Shown one piece after another: positions 42,283 through 50,622 of a DNA stretch of 64,000 nucleotides. The notes below the pieces were generated by a model that saw only the letters and a list, made by a program, of their open reading frames with translations, had not been told where the DNA came from and did no database searches. A program made the position numbers and the translations under genes. Within the stretch, counting starts at the first letter, position 1, and each line of letters starts with the position of its first letter. This DNA comes from JBBQZU01 sp041749535 (GTDB lineage: Bacteria; Bacteroidota; Bacteroidia; Flavobacteriales_D; Cryomorphaceae): contig JBGTBE010000042.1 of assembly GCA_041749535.1 (NCBI GenBank), positions 70,702 through 134,701 on the forward strand, written 5' to 3'.

Positions 42283-45006
42283 TTAGAAGAAGAAATTCTG
42301 GTCGCCGCCCAGGTTTCTGTTCATTTCGAGTTTCAGGTCGCGGAGCATGGATGATTTGATAAAAAGGCTGAGATTAAAGCTCTTTCTGGTACCGAATGGC
42401 ACCACCCTTGCGTTGAACTCCCAGCAATTTAAATCTACAATGAAAAAGAGGGTGGTGGGTGTGAGTTCCTTGGTTTCAAAATCGTAACCAGAGTTTATAT
42501 TTACCTTAACCTTCTTAAAAAATTCCAATCCACCAGTTACCTGAATACTTTGGGTAATTGCAAGGGTATCAATTATTCCAAAACCCTCAGCGAGCATAAT
42601 GCTCTCTCTTACTTTCCGCACCCCAAGGGCGTATCCGAAAGTGGCATTCCAGGGAATGCTGAATTTACCGCCACCTTTGGCATCCGGTCCTTCAAGTGGT
42701 TTCCCGTTTTCGTCCATTCCTTCGGTGGTGGCAGTTGATGCACCCGGTTGCCGCTTAAACATGGCATTGCTGAGGCCGCTTGCATTCACAGCAACAGTTC
42801 CATTCTCAAAAGATGCCAGCTTGCCGGTGGAATTATACAGATAGCGGTCTACGCGGGCAATGCTTGCATCAGTGCCACTTGAATTCTGCACTGCTACATA
42901 TGAGTAAGGATCGAAAACGGCCCTTGCGTTGATGTTTGCGTACTTGGTAAGTTTGGTGCGCCCGCTCAGGCTGATGGTTGACAACTTGAGCGAGTCGGCA
43001 GCAAGGTTGTAGGTGCCGTTGGCTTGAATGTTTTCGATAATGGGAACTTTTACGAATTTATTTGCCGTGTCTCTGCGCGAAAGCATTTTGGCTTCAAGGT
43101 TGTTCACCAGGCTAAATGTTATCAGACTCGATGCACCGGAAGGTGGCCCACTATATACTGCCCCGTCATAGGGTGAGTAGCTGCCCAGACTTCCATCGGC
43201 ACCATAAAAACCATATACCCTCGCATCAAAATTTGGACTCACAGAATACCCAACTGATGGCGTGAGGGTATGGCGTATGGCTTTGATGCGTCCTGTGCGA
43301 AAGGAGTACATTCCGTACACCTTGGTGGTGGCAGAGACGCCCGCATTCCAGTTGTTGTTTCGGTCGAAGCCTATGATGGTATCCTGCACATAGGACTGTA
43401 AATCTGGATCGAATGTTCGGGACAAGGTAGAGTAGTACCAGCGCTCGTTGTATGAGAAGCTCGGATTGATAGTTACGGGCCCTGCTTTCAATGAAGTGCT
43501 GAGCCCAACTGTATGCCGTGCTCCGTTTCGAAAATCTTTCATGAGGTTGTCCAGATTGTTCAGAGAAATCTCGCTCTCATTGGCGGTAAGCCTGTTCTGG
43601 AAAGCACTGCCATACGTGAGCCCTATCTTCTCATAAAACCTTTGCTTCGTGCCATTGTTAAATAGACCTGCCAGGGGAAATGTACGCGTTCTGTTAATGG
43701 TGATTTCGGGAATGGTGAAATTGTACACAGCACCTTGATCGCCTGCGCTGTTAGAGTTTTGATCGTGGCCGGCATTCACATTAAAACTCCAGGGTGAGTC
43801 ATAGAAACGCTTTTGGTAGGTAATGTTACTTCTGAAGGTGTTGGTAAGGAAGTCGTCCTGATTGGCGTTGAGGTTGTTTCTGAAAGTGGCTGAACTACCT
43901 ACGCTCAAATCGGCAGAAAAATTCGAATTGGGCTTGGCTTTTATGTCCTGAATATGCCTCCACGTTACAAAGAAGCTACGGTCTTCAGAGTAGTTTAGCA
44001 ATTCTTTATCGCCCAGCTTTCGCACCAGGTATTGTGCATCCAGGTTGCCCGTGTACTTGTAATTTCGCTTATAGGTCACCTGATCTCTTAGCGCCCAGCT
44101 ACCTCGAGAATAGATGTCAGCAAGAATCTTGTTGTCCACATACTCGTTGATGGGCAGGTAAAAACCGAGATTGCTCAAAAAATATCCTTGTTCCTGCCCA
44201 TTTCCATATCCGGGAATGATGATGCCTGCCTGCTTCTTGTCCGTATTCGGGAAATAACCAAAAGGAAAAACCAGCGGCGTGGGAACCCCATGCAGTGCGA
44301 GATAGCCTGGCCCAGTCACGATCTTATCATTCTTGATGAGCTTTAGTTTGCCTACCTTGATCCGGGTTTTTGCATTGGGATCCTCGCAGGGGCAGTACTC
44401 CCCTTTCCGAACATATATTACGTCACCACCCTGCACCATCTTCACATCTTTTCCCGTGAGCGTACCCTCAATCACTTCTGTAAATACCTGCCGCACAAAG
44501 GCCTTTTTGCTCTTGAAATTATACTGCATGGTAAACCCGTCGAACTCATTGGCCCCATCCTTAAATTTGGGCAACCCGCTCCACACACCCAGGGAATCCT
44601 GCACACCACTGGCCGTTACGGTAAATGTTGCAAAATCGTATTCGATGTATGCGGCATTGAGCGATATGGTGCCGTAGGTTACTACTGCATCTCCATACAG
44701 ATATACCTTTTTGTTCACCACATCGTTGTCTATAGAGTCTCGGGCGTCCAGCACCACTTCAGTTTGAATGGGCGAACGGTACACATTGCTGTCGGGAGGA
44801 ATGGTATCAGTTGCGATGGTATCCGGGGGCAAAACGTTAAGCTGTATGAGGGTGGTATCAGCAGATGGGTTTTCCGGCGTGATTTGTGCAAAAGCAAGGC
44901 TGGCATTTATGAACACCAATACAAGGATAAAACACCGTATAAGTGCAATCCTAGCTGGGCGCTTATGTATAATTTTACTGATTGCCAAACAATGATTAAA
45001 GTCCAA
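42283..45006 (-). CDS. lptD: LPS-assembly protein LptD-like outer-membrane barrel
   Basis: 907 residues. A signal peptide (VLVFINASLAFAQ, about 29-41) is followed by an OstA-like periplasmic part (NKKVYLYGDAVVTYGTISL, about 92-110), then GVPTPLVFPFGYFPNTDKKQ and a long beta-barrel ending in ...NLGGDQNFFF with an aromatic last residue. LptD inserts LPS in the outer leaflet. There is no ATG in the signal region: TTG 45006 is the first possible start, but it lies within a -7-like TAGTTTTG (45004-45011), so TTG 44988 may be the real one. It is divergent from the amidase gene. Confidence 0.88.
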   Translation of the reverse strand: MDFNHCLAISKIIHKRPARIALIRCFILVLVFINASLAFAQITPENPSADTTLIQLNVLPPDTIATDTIPPDSNVYRSPIQTEVVLDARDSIDNDVVNKKVYLYGDAVVTYGTISLNAAYIEYDFATFTVTASGVQDSLGVWSGLPKFKDGANEFDGFTMQYNFKSKKAFVRQVFTEVIEGTLTGKDVKMVQGGDVIYVRKGEYCPCEDPNAKTRIKVGKLKLIKNDKIVTGPGYLALHGVPTPLVFPFGYFPNTDKKQAGIIIPGYGNGQEQGYFLSNLGFYLPINEYVDNKILADIYSRGSWALRDQVTYKRNYKYTGNLDAQYLVRKLGDKELLNYSEDRSFFVTWRHIQDIKAKPNSNFSADLSVGSSATFRNNLNANQDDFLTNTFRSNITYQKRFYDSPWSFNVNAGHDQNSNSAGDQGAVYNFTIPEITINRTRTFPLAGLFNNGTKQRFYEKIGLTYGSAFQNRLTANESEISLNNLDNLMKDFRNGARHTVGLSTSLKAGPVTINPSFSYNERWYYSTLSRTFDPDLQSYVQDTIIGFDRNNNWNAGVSATTKVYGMYSFRTGRIKAIRHTLTPSVGYSVSPNFDARVYGFYGADGSLGSYSPYDGAVYSGPPSGASSLITFSLVNNLEAKMLSRRDTANKFVKVPIIENIQANGTYNLAADSLKLSTISLSGRTKLTKYANINARAVFDPYSYVAVQNSSGTDASIARVDRYLYNSTGKLASFENGTVAVNASGLSNAMFKRQPGASTATTEGMDENGKPLEGPDAKGGGKFSIPWNATFGYALGVRKVRESIMLAEGFGIIDTLAITQSIQVTGGLEFFKKVKVNINSGYDFETKELTPTTLFFIVDLNCWEFNARVVPFGTRKSFNLSLFIKSSMLRDLKLEMNRNLGGDQNFFF

Positions 45007-45011
45007 AACTA
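45004..45011 (-). promoter_or_regulatory. -7 element of lptD, overlapping the nominal start
   Basis: TAGTTTTG on the minus strand fits TAnnTTTG, with a TTG (45030-45032) 18 nt upstream. It covers the first possible lptD start codon, pointing to a downstream start and a very short leader. Confidence 0.35.
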
Positions 45012-45031
45012 AGGATTTAGCAAGGGAAACA

Positions 45032-46243
45032 ATGGGCTCAAAGATGCATCATATTGAAAGAAAAACTTGGAGAATGTGGCTGCTTTGCTCCACAGTGCTC
45101 GCGACAGGATTGCTCATCGCAGCATCAACCATGCCAAAACCTAGAAGTGGCAAAGCCCTAAGGCGGGTGGTAATCGATGCCGGTCACGGGGGGAAAGACC
45201 CTGGCAATCTGGGCACTGGCAGGTACAAAGTAACTGAGAAAACGGTGGCGCTCAACGTAGCAAAGCAAGTGGGCGATTACATTAAGACCGCCTTTCCAGA
45301 TGTTGAAGTGCTTTACACGCGCAATACAGATGTGTTCCTTCCCCTGCACGAGCGCACTAAATTTGCCAACACAAAATCTGCTGATCTTTTCATCTCTATT
45401 CACTGCGATGCCTTCACCAGAGAAGGAGCAAAGGGATGCGGCTCTTATGTAATGGGAGCTGCAAAAACAGATGCAAACCTGCGCATGGCCCAGCGGGAGA
45501 ACCAGGCCATCCTATTGGAAGACGACCGAGACAAACACTACGGAGATTTTGACCCCAACTCCCCCGAAGGACTTATAGAGCTCAGCTTGCGACAAAATGC
45601 ACACATACACCAGAGCCTGCGCTTTGCGAAGAAAGTACAGGACCAGATGCGCACCCGCGTAGGGCGCGAGGACAGGGGGGTGAAGCAGGCTCCTTTTTGG
45701 GTCATCTCCTTCACCACCATGCCCAGCGTTTTAATTGAATTGGGATTTCTCACCAACAAAGAAGAAGAAGACTTTTTGGTGAGTACCCAGGGGCAAGAAT
45801 ATGTTTCATCGGCCATATACAGGGCATTTAAAGAATACAAAACAGAAATTGAAAGCCTGGAAGCCACAGTGGGTACATCACAAACCCATGAGACCAATAC
45901 AAATGCGGAGAACCCCGACCCCAAGCCTGCACAGACCATTGATGCTCCGGTGACTAGCGGAAACAGTGATGTAATATTTAAGGTACAGCTGCTCTCCTCA
46001 TCGAACCCGGTGGCATTGAAACCCGAGAATTTTAATGGGCTCAACAACGTGGAGGAGTATAGAGATAACGAAATGTATAAATATCTTTGGGGCGCAGCTG
46101 ATGAGTATGAAGCAGCCAAGAATATGCAGAAAACTGTGCGCGAAACCGGATACAAAGGAGCTTTTGTGGTGGCATTTGACGCTGATAACAAGCGCATACC
46201 ACTCGATGAAGCTATAAAAAAGGCAACGGGCAAAACCAAATAA
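45032..46243 (+). CDS. N-acetylmuramoyl-L-alanine amidase (Amidase_3)
   Basis: 403 residues. A membrane or signal segment (LLCSTVLATGLLIAAS, about 17-32) leads to the zinc amidase domain (about 43-250) with VIDAGHGGKD (His), KVTEKTVAL (Glu), SIHCDAF (His) and PSVLIELGFLTN (catalytic Glu). A Thr/Asn/Pro-rich linker leads to a C-terminal SPOR-like segment (VIFKVQLLSSSNPV and later YKYLWGAADEYEAAKNM). It cuts the peptide from muramic acid in peptidoglycan, probably at division. It is divergent from lptD and eight bases before the MCE gene. Confidence 0.93.
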   Translation: MGSKMHHIERKTWRMWLLCSTVLATGLLIAASTMPKPRSGKALRRVVIDAGHGGKDPGNLGTGRYKVTEKTVALNVAKQVGDYIKTAFPDVEVLYTRNTDVFLPLHERTKFANTKSADLFISIHCDAFTREGAKGCGSYVMGAAKTDANLRMAQRENQAILLEDDRDKHYGDFDPNSPEGLIELSLRQNAHIHQSLRFAKKVQDQMRTRVGREDRGVKQAPFWVISFTTMPSVLIELGFLTNKEEEDFLVSTQGQEYVSSAIYRAFKEYKTEIESLEATVGTSQTHETNTNAENPDPKPAQTIDAPVTSGNSDVIFKVQLLSSSNPVALKPENFNGLNNVEEYRDNEMYKYLWGAADEYEAAKNMQKTVRETGYKGAFVVAFDADNKRIPLDEAIKKATGKTK

Positions 46244-46251
46244 TCACCTAA

Positions 46252-47274
46252 GTGAAACTAAACAGGGAAACGAAAATAGGGCTTGTGGTCGTGGTGGCAA
46301 TCGTCCTCGTCTACATAGGCGTTAATTTCCTGAAAGGCATTTACGTATTCAACAAGCCTGTGATGTACTACGGTATTTACGAAAAGGTAAATGGCCTTCA
46401 GGCATCGAATCCCGTGGTGCTCAATGGATTCAAAATAGGTCAGGTACGCAGTGTAGAACTTATAGATGGTGGCCGTGGCGGCCTTATCGTGAGCATGACC
46501 ATATATGAGGATGTGGCCATACCAAAAGATTCCAAGGCGGCACTAAAAAGCGCTGACCTGCTGGGAAGCATGCAAATAGATATACGATTGGGAAAAAGCA
46601 GTATCATGGCCCAGTCTGGAGATACCCTCACCCCAACTATAGAAGGCGACCTGGTAGAAGAAGTAAATGCCCAATTGAGGCCTATAAAAGTAAAGGCTGA
46701 AGGCCTTATCTCATCTGTTGATTCCGTAATCAGGGTGATGGAAGCCATTCTGAATGCCGATTCACAACAGAACCTGATCGAGAGTTTTCAGGGAATTAAT
46801 AATGCAATTGCAAGCCTGGAAAGAACAGCCTTCAGGGTAGATACCCTGGTTAAAGAAGAAAAATCCAGGATAAGTTCCATTTTGCAGAATATAGACAACC
46901 TCACCAAAACACTAAGTGACAACAGTGAGAACCTTTCTTCCATACTGACAAATTTCAACACCATAAGCGATCAATTGGCCAAAGCCGAAATCGCCAACAC
47001 CATCAATTCCGCAAACGAAGCCCTCTCGGAGCTGAAGACTGCCATCGAAAAAATAAACAGCGGCGACGGATCTTTGGGTATGCTGCTCAACAACGATTCC
47101 CTGTACAACAACCTCAACATGGCTTCGAACAATCTGGACCTACTTCTGGAAGATATGCGCATAAATCCCAACCGATATGTGCAAGTTTCTTTGTTCGGCA
47201 AGAAAAATAAAAAAGTAGAGCTCTCCCGGCAGGAAATGGAGCAGCTCAAAGAATATGTGAATTCGGGTAAATAA
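46252..47274 (+). CDS. MlaD-family (MCE-domain) lipid transport protein
   Basis: 340 residues, starting at GTG 46252 (MKLNRETKIGLVVVVAIVLV). One N-terminal membrane helix (about 10-28) anchors an MCE domain (YGIYEKVNGLQASNPVVLNG to about 120, with GFKIGQVRSVEL). A long helical and coiled-coil tail follows (about 130-300). MCE proteins bind phospholipids between the membranes. The matching MlaE/MlaF permease and ATPase genes are not in this window. It sits between the amidase and two Fe-S oxidoreductase genes, an order seen in other Bacteroidota. Confidence 0.9.
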   Translation: MKLNRETKIGLVVVVAIVLVYIGVNFLKGIYVFNKPVMYYGIYEKVNGLQASNPVVLNGFKIGQVRSVELIDGGRGGLIVSMTIYEDVAIPKDSKAALKSADLLGSMQIDIRLGKSSIMAQSGDTLTPTIEGDLVEEVNAQLRPIKVKAEGLISSVDSVIRVMEAILNADSQQNLIESFQGINNAIASLERTAFRVDTLVKEEKSRISSILQNIDNLTKTLSDNSENLSSILTNFNTISDQLAKAEIANTINSANEALSELKTAIEKINSGDGSLGMLLNNDSLYNNLNMASNNLDLLLEDMRINPNRYVQVSLFGKKNKKVELSRQEMEQLKEYVNSGK

Positions 47275-47281
47275 CTTGAAT

Positions 47282-48607
47282 ATGGGAATATCAAATTTTG
47301 TATTTCTCCTCATACTCATTGCAGCAGGCGGCGCCTTTGCTTGGCAGGTGAGAAAAATACGCCGCAACATCATGCTTGGCAAACCTGTGGACCGCAACGA
47401 CCGCAAAGCAGAGCGCCTCGCCATCATGACAAAGGTGGCCCTGGGTCAGTCCAAAATGGTGGTGCGCCCATTGGCAGGTATCATGCACATCTTCATATAT
47501 GTGGGCTTCGTGATCATCAACCTCGAAGTGCTCGAAATCATCATTGATGGCGTATTCGGAACACACCGTATTTTTGCTTCCCTCGGCGGGTTTTATGACT
47601 TCCTGATAGGCAGTTTTGAAATTCTGGCATTGCTCGTTTTTGTGGCATGTGTGGTATTTCTCGCAAGGCGAAATGTGGGCAACATACGCCGATTTACCAT
47701 GTCGGAACTGAAGGGATGGCCAAAAAACGATGCCAACATCATCCTGATTGTAGAAATTGTGCTTATGGGCGCCTTTCTCACCATGAATGCAGCCGACTAC
47801 CTCCTGCAAATGCGTGGTGACCCCCACTACCCTTTGGCGGGCTCCTTCCCCGTGAGCAGCTATATCGCCCCACTGTTCGAGAATCTTACCAACGATGGAC
47901 TCATAGCTGTAGAGCGCACCGCATGGTGGCTGCACATTGTGGGCATCCTGCTTTTTCTCAATTACCTGCCCATTTCAAAACATTTTCACATCATCCTTGC
48001 ATTCCCCAATGTGTACTTCAGCAACCTGAACCCCATGGGAAAACTGAGCAGTATGGACCGGGTAACGCAGGAGGTAAGGCTTATGATGGACCCGGATGCC
48101 GACCCCTACGCTGCACCACCTGAAGGAGCTGCAGATGTAGTACCTGAAAAATTTGGCGCCAAAGACGTCACAGACCTCACCTGGAAAAATCTGATGGATG
48201 CATACTCCTGTACGGAATGTGGGCGCTGCACATCCGAATGCCCCGCAAACATTACTGGAAAGCTGCTCTCACCCCGGAAAATAATGATGGATACCAGGGA
48301 CAGGCTTGAAGAGGTAGGCAGAAATATTGACAAACATGGTAAGGGCCACGATGATGGCAAGTCCCTGCTCCGAGATTACATAAGCGAAGAAGAACTTTGG
48401 GCTTGCACTACCTGCAATGCTTGTGTAGAAGCCTGCCCGGTGAACATCAGTCCGTTGGAAATAATTGTAGACCTGCGCAGGTATTTGGTGATGGAGGAGA
48501 GCAAATCGCCCCCTGAACTCACTGCTGTGTACAACAACATTGAGAACAACGGCGCCCCCTGGGCTTTTGCCCAGGCTGACAGACTAAAATGGGCCGAAGA
48601 AAAATAA
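47282..48607 (+). CDS. Membrane Fe-S oxidoreductase, HdrC/NarI-like with two 4Fe-4S clusters
   Basis: Taking ATG 47282 (MGISNFVFLLILIAAGG) gives 441 residues. About five membrane helices occupy residues 1-240 (NarI/HdrE-like). They are followed by two cluster motifs: CTECGRCTSECPANITG and CTTCNACVEACPVNISP, each C-x2-C-x2-C-x3-CP. The layout suggests that it passes electrons between membrane quinone or haem and the cysteine-rich partner encoded next. Substrate unknown. It follows the MCE gene by seven bases. Confidence 0.87.
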   Translation: MGISNFVFLLILIAAGGAFAWQVRKIRRNIMLGKPVDRNDRKAERLAIMTKVALGQSKMVVRPLAGIMHIFIYVGFVIINLEVLEIIIDGVFGTHRIFASLGGFYDFLIGSFEILALLVFVACVVFLARRNVGNIRRFTMSELKGWPKNDANIILIVEIVLMGAFLTMNAADYLLQMRGDPHYPLAGSFPVSSYIAPLFENLTNDGLIAVERTAWWLHIVGILLFLNYLPISKHFHIILAFPNVYFSNLNPMGKLSSMDRVTQEVRLMMDPDADPYAAPPEGAADVVPEKFGAKDVTDLTWKNLMDAYSCTECGRCTSECPANITGKLLSPRKIMMDTRDRLEEVGRNIDKHGKGHDDGKSLLRDYISEEELWACTTCNACVEACPVNISPLEIIVDLRRYLVMEESKSPPELTAVYNNIENNGAPWAFAQADRLKWAEEK

Positions 48608-48626
48608 TGCGACAAAGACATTTGCC

Positions 48627-49418
48627 ATGAGCGAAACCTTAAAAGTGCCCACGATGGCTGAAATGCTTGCCAACGGCTCAGTGCCGGAAGTACTCTTCTG
48701 GGTGGGCTGTGCCGGAAGTTTCGACGATAGGGCTAAGAAAATCACACGGGCGATTGTAAAAATTCTCAATAAAACCGGTGTTTCATTTGCCGTACTGGGC
48801 ACCGAAGAGAGCTGCTCAGGCGACCCTGCAAAGCGGGCTGGCAACGAGTTTCTCTTTCAGATGCAGGCCATGCTGAACATACAGGTGCTAAACGGGTACG
48901 AGGTAAAGAAAATCGTGACGGGGTGCCCCCATTGCTTCAACACCCTGAAGAACGAATACCCTGCGCTGGGAGGAAACTATGAAGTGTTGCACCACACACA
49001 ATTTATCCAAGGTCTTATGAATGAAGGTAGATTGAAGGTGGAAGGAGGGGCTTTCAAAGGCAAGCGCATCACCTTTCATGACCCCTGCTACCTGGGCCGG
49101 GGCAATGGAGAGTACGAAGCACCACGTGCCCTTCTGGAAAAACTTGATGCAGAACTTGTGGAAATGCGCAGGTGCAAATCAAAAGGACTCTGCTGCGGAG
49201 CGGGTGGTGCACAGATGTTTAAGGAAGCTGAGAAAGGCAACAAAGAAGTGAATATAGAACGCACTGAAGAAGCCCTTGAAAATAAACCACAGATCATTGC
49301 CACGGGATGCCCCTTCTGCAATACCATGATGACCGACGGGGTGAAGAACTTCAACAAAGAGACCGAAACCAAAGTAATGGATGTGGCAGAACTCATTGCC
49401 CAAGCCGCCGATTTGTGA
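48627..49418 (+). CDS. Cysteine-rich (CCG) Fe-S protein, HdrB-like
   Basis: 263 residues with two CCG-type repeats. The first reads ESCSGDPAKRAG and TGCPHCFNTLKNEY; the second DPCYLGRGNGEY, LCCGAGGAQMF and TGCPFCNTMMTDG. These bind unusual 4Fe-4S clusters or act in disulfide/lactate-type oxidoreductases (HdrB, GlpC, LutA). It is surely the partner of the preceding membrane protein (20-nt gap). The electron donor and acceptor are unknown. Confidence 0.88.
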   Translation: MSETLKVPTMAEMLANGSVPEVLFWVGCAGSFDDRAKKITRAIVKILNKTGVSFAVLGTEESCSGDPAKRAGNEFLFQMQAMLNIQVLNGYEVKKIVTGCPHCFNTLKNEYPALGGNYEVLHHTQFIQGLMNEGRLKVEGGAFKGKRITFHDPCYLGRGNGEYEAPRALLEKLDAELVEMRRCKSKGLCCGAGGAQMFKEAEKGNKEVNIERTEEALENKPQIIATGCPFCNTMMTDGVKNFNKETETKVMDVAELIAQAADL

Positions 49419-49921
49419 TGAACACAACCAACCTACTCCACACTGACCTGCCCGCCCTGCACCCTACTTCAAGGGTGTGGATCTACCAAAGCAGCAGGGC
49501 ATTTACCAACGAAGAACTCACCTGGCTGAATACGGAGTGCGACATATTTACCAAAAACTGGAAAGCCCACGGGGCAGCACTGCGCACCGATTTCCGCATT
49601 TTTTATAAGCGCTTCATTTGTTTATTTGTGGATGAAAGTGCCTACGGCGCAAGTGGTTGCAGCATAGATGGTTCAGTGCGATTTATATTGAACATAGAAC
49701 AAAAGCTGGGCATATCGCTCACCAACCGCCTCGATGTGGCTGTCTTATCCGGGAATGAAGTAAAAACATACCACCTGAACGATTTACCCAAATTGAAAAA
49801 AGAAGGGGTGATCAATGATGAAACGCTGGTATTCAACAACCTTGTGTCAAACCTTCAGGACATGGCCACTGAATGGGTATTGCCCATCTCTCAGAGCTGG
49901 CATCAGCGAATGATGGGTTGA
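49418..49921 (+). CDS. Conserved hypothetical protein downstream of the Fe-S pair
   Basis: ATG 49418 shares its A with the previous TGA stop (TGATG), so it is translationally coupled; the open frame extends upstream in the wrong context and is ignored. 167 residues, with RVWIYQSSRAFTNEELTWLN near the N-terminus and FICLFVDESAYGASGCSIDG in the middle. Similar Bacteroidota proteins are sometimes labelled ABC transporter ATPase, but there is no Walker A, signature or Walker B motif here, so that name is not supported. Function unknown. Confidence 0.75.
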   Translation: MNTTNLLHTDLPALHPTSRVWIYQSSRAFTNEELTWLNTECDIFTKNWKAHGAALRTDFRIFYKRFICLFVDESAYGASGCSIDGSVRFILNIEQKLGISLTNRLDVAVLSGNEVKTYHLNDLPKLKKEGVINDETLVFNNLVSNLQDMATEWVLPISQSWHQRMMG

Positions 49922-49922
49922 A

Positions 49923-50600
49923 TCACCTCAATTCGTTCACATCGCGAATCAAAATCTTACCCCGCTCGAAATAAATCTGGTCTTCTGCCCTGAGGTTGTT
50001 CAGCACTTCGCTGACGGTCTGACGCGATGTACCCGTTAACTTGGCAATATCAGCGTGGGTGAGCCTCGTTTTGATGAGGGTTTCGGTTCCGATTGGTTTG
50101 CCTTTGAAAGCAGCCGCATCTTTAAGGAATTCAATCACCCTTGTACGGGCGTCTCTGAAAGTGAGCAGCTCAATCTTCCGCTCAAGTCGAACCAGCCTAA
50201 GCCCTATCCATTTTATGATGCGAATGCTCATGTCGGATTCAGTGTGCATGAGGTGGTTCACCTCATCGATGTGTATCAGGCACAATGCGGTATCCGCATC
50301 CATGCTTTCTGCAAAATCATTTCGCATCTCCTGGTCTATGATTGAGAGCTCACCGAACACTTCTCCTTCTCCCAGTATGGACTTGGTAATTTCATCTCCA
50401 TTCTCCAGTTGGCGCCCTATACGTACCCTTCCTGAAAGTACAATATAAATATACCTGGCAGGGTCACTAGATAGATAGATCATTTCACCCGCTTTGAATT
50501 TTCGGGGTACCGTCAGCGCTTCACTCTCCTTCGACTTGAGCGGACAAAACCTGCCGAACAGATTGATGCCCTCCAGATACCACATGCTGTGCGTACTCAT
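49923..50600 (-). CDS. Crp/Fnr-family regulator, CRP-like
   Basis: 225 residues: a cyclic-nucleotide-binding beta-roll (AGEMIYLSSDPARYIYIVLSG, then GEGEVFGELSIIDQE), a dimer helix, and a Crp helix-turn-helix (LTHADIAKLTGTSRQTVSEV). Unlike the regulator at 30 kb, it lacks clustered cysteines. The GELS phosphate cassette is partly kept, so it may bind cAMP or another small ligand. It lies 22 nt after the M1 peptidase gene on the same strand and is convergent (one base apart) with the plus-strand operon. Confidence 0.9.
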   Translation of the reverse strand: MSTHSMWYLEGINLFGRFCPLKSKESEALTVPRKFKAGEMIYLSSDPARYIYIVLSGRVRIGRQLENGDEITKSILGEGEVFGELSIIDQEMRNDFAESMDADTALCLIHIDEVNHLMHTESDMSIRIIKWIGLRLVRLERKIELLTFRDARTRVIEFLKDAAAFKGKPIGTETLIKTRLTHADIAKLTGTSRQTVSEVLNNLRAEDQIYFERGKILIRDVNELR

Positions 50601-50622
50601 ACCATCTCCTTTCCGAAACTAT

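Noticed and set aside
49307..49417. Upstream extension of the hypothetical after the CCG protein
   Set aside because: It lies inside the preceding gene; the TGATG overlap at 49416-49420 is the natural start.
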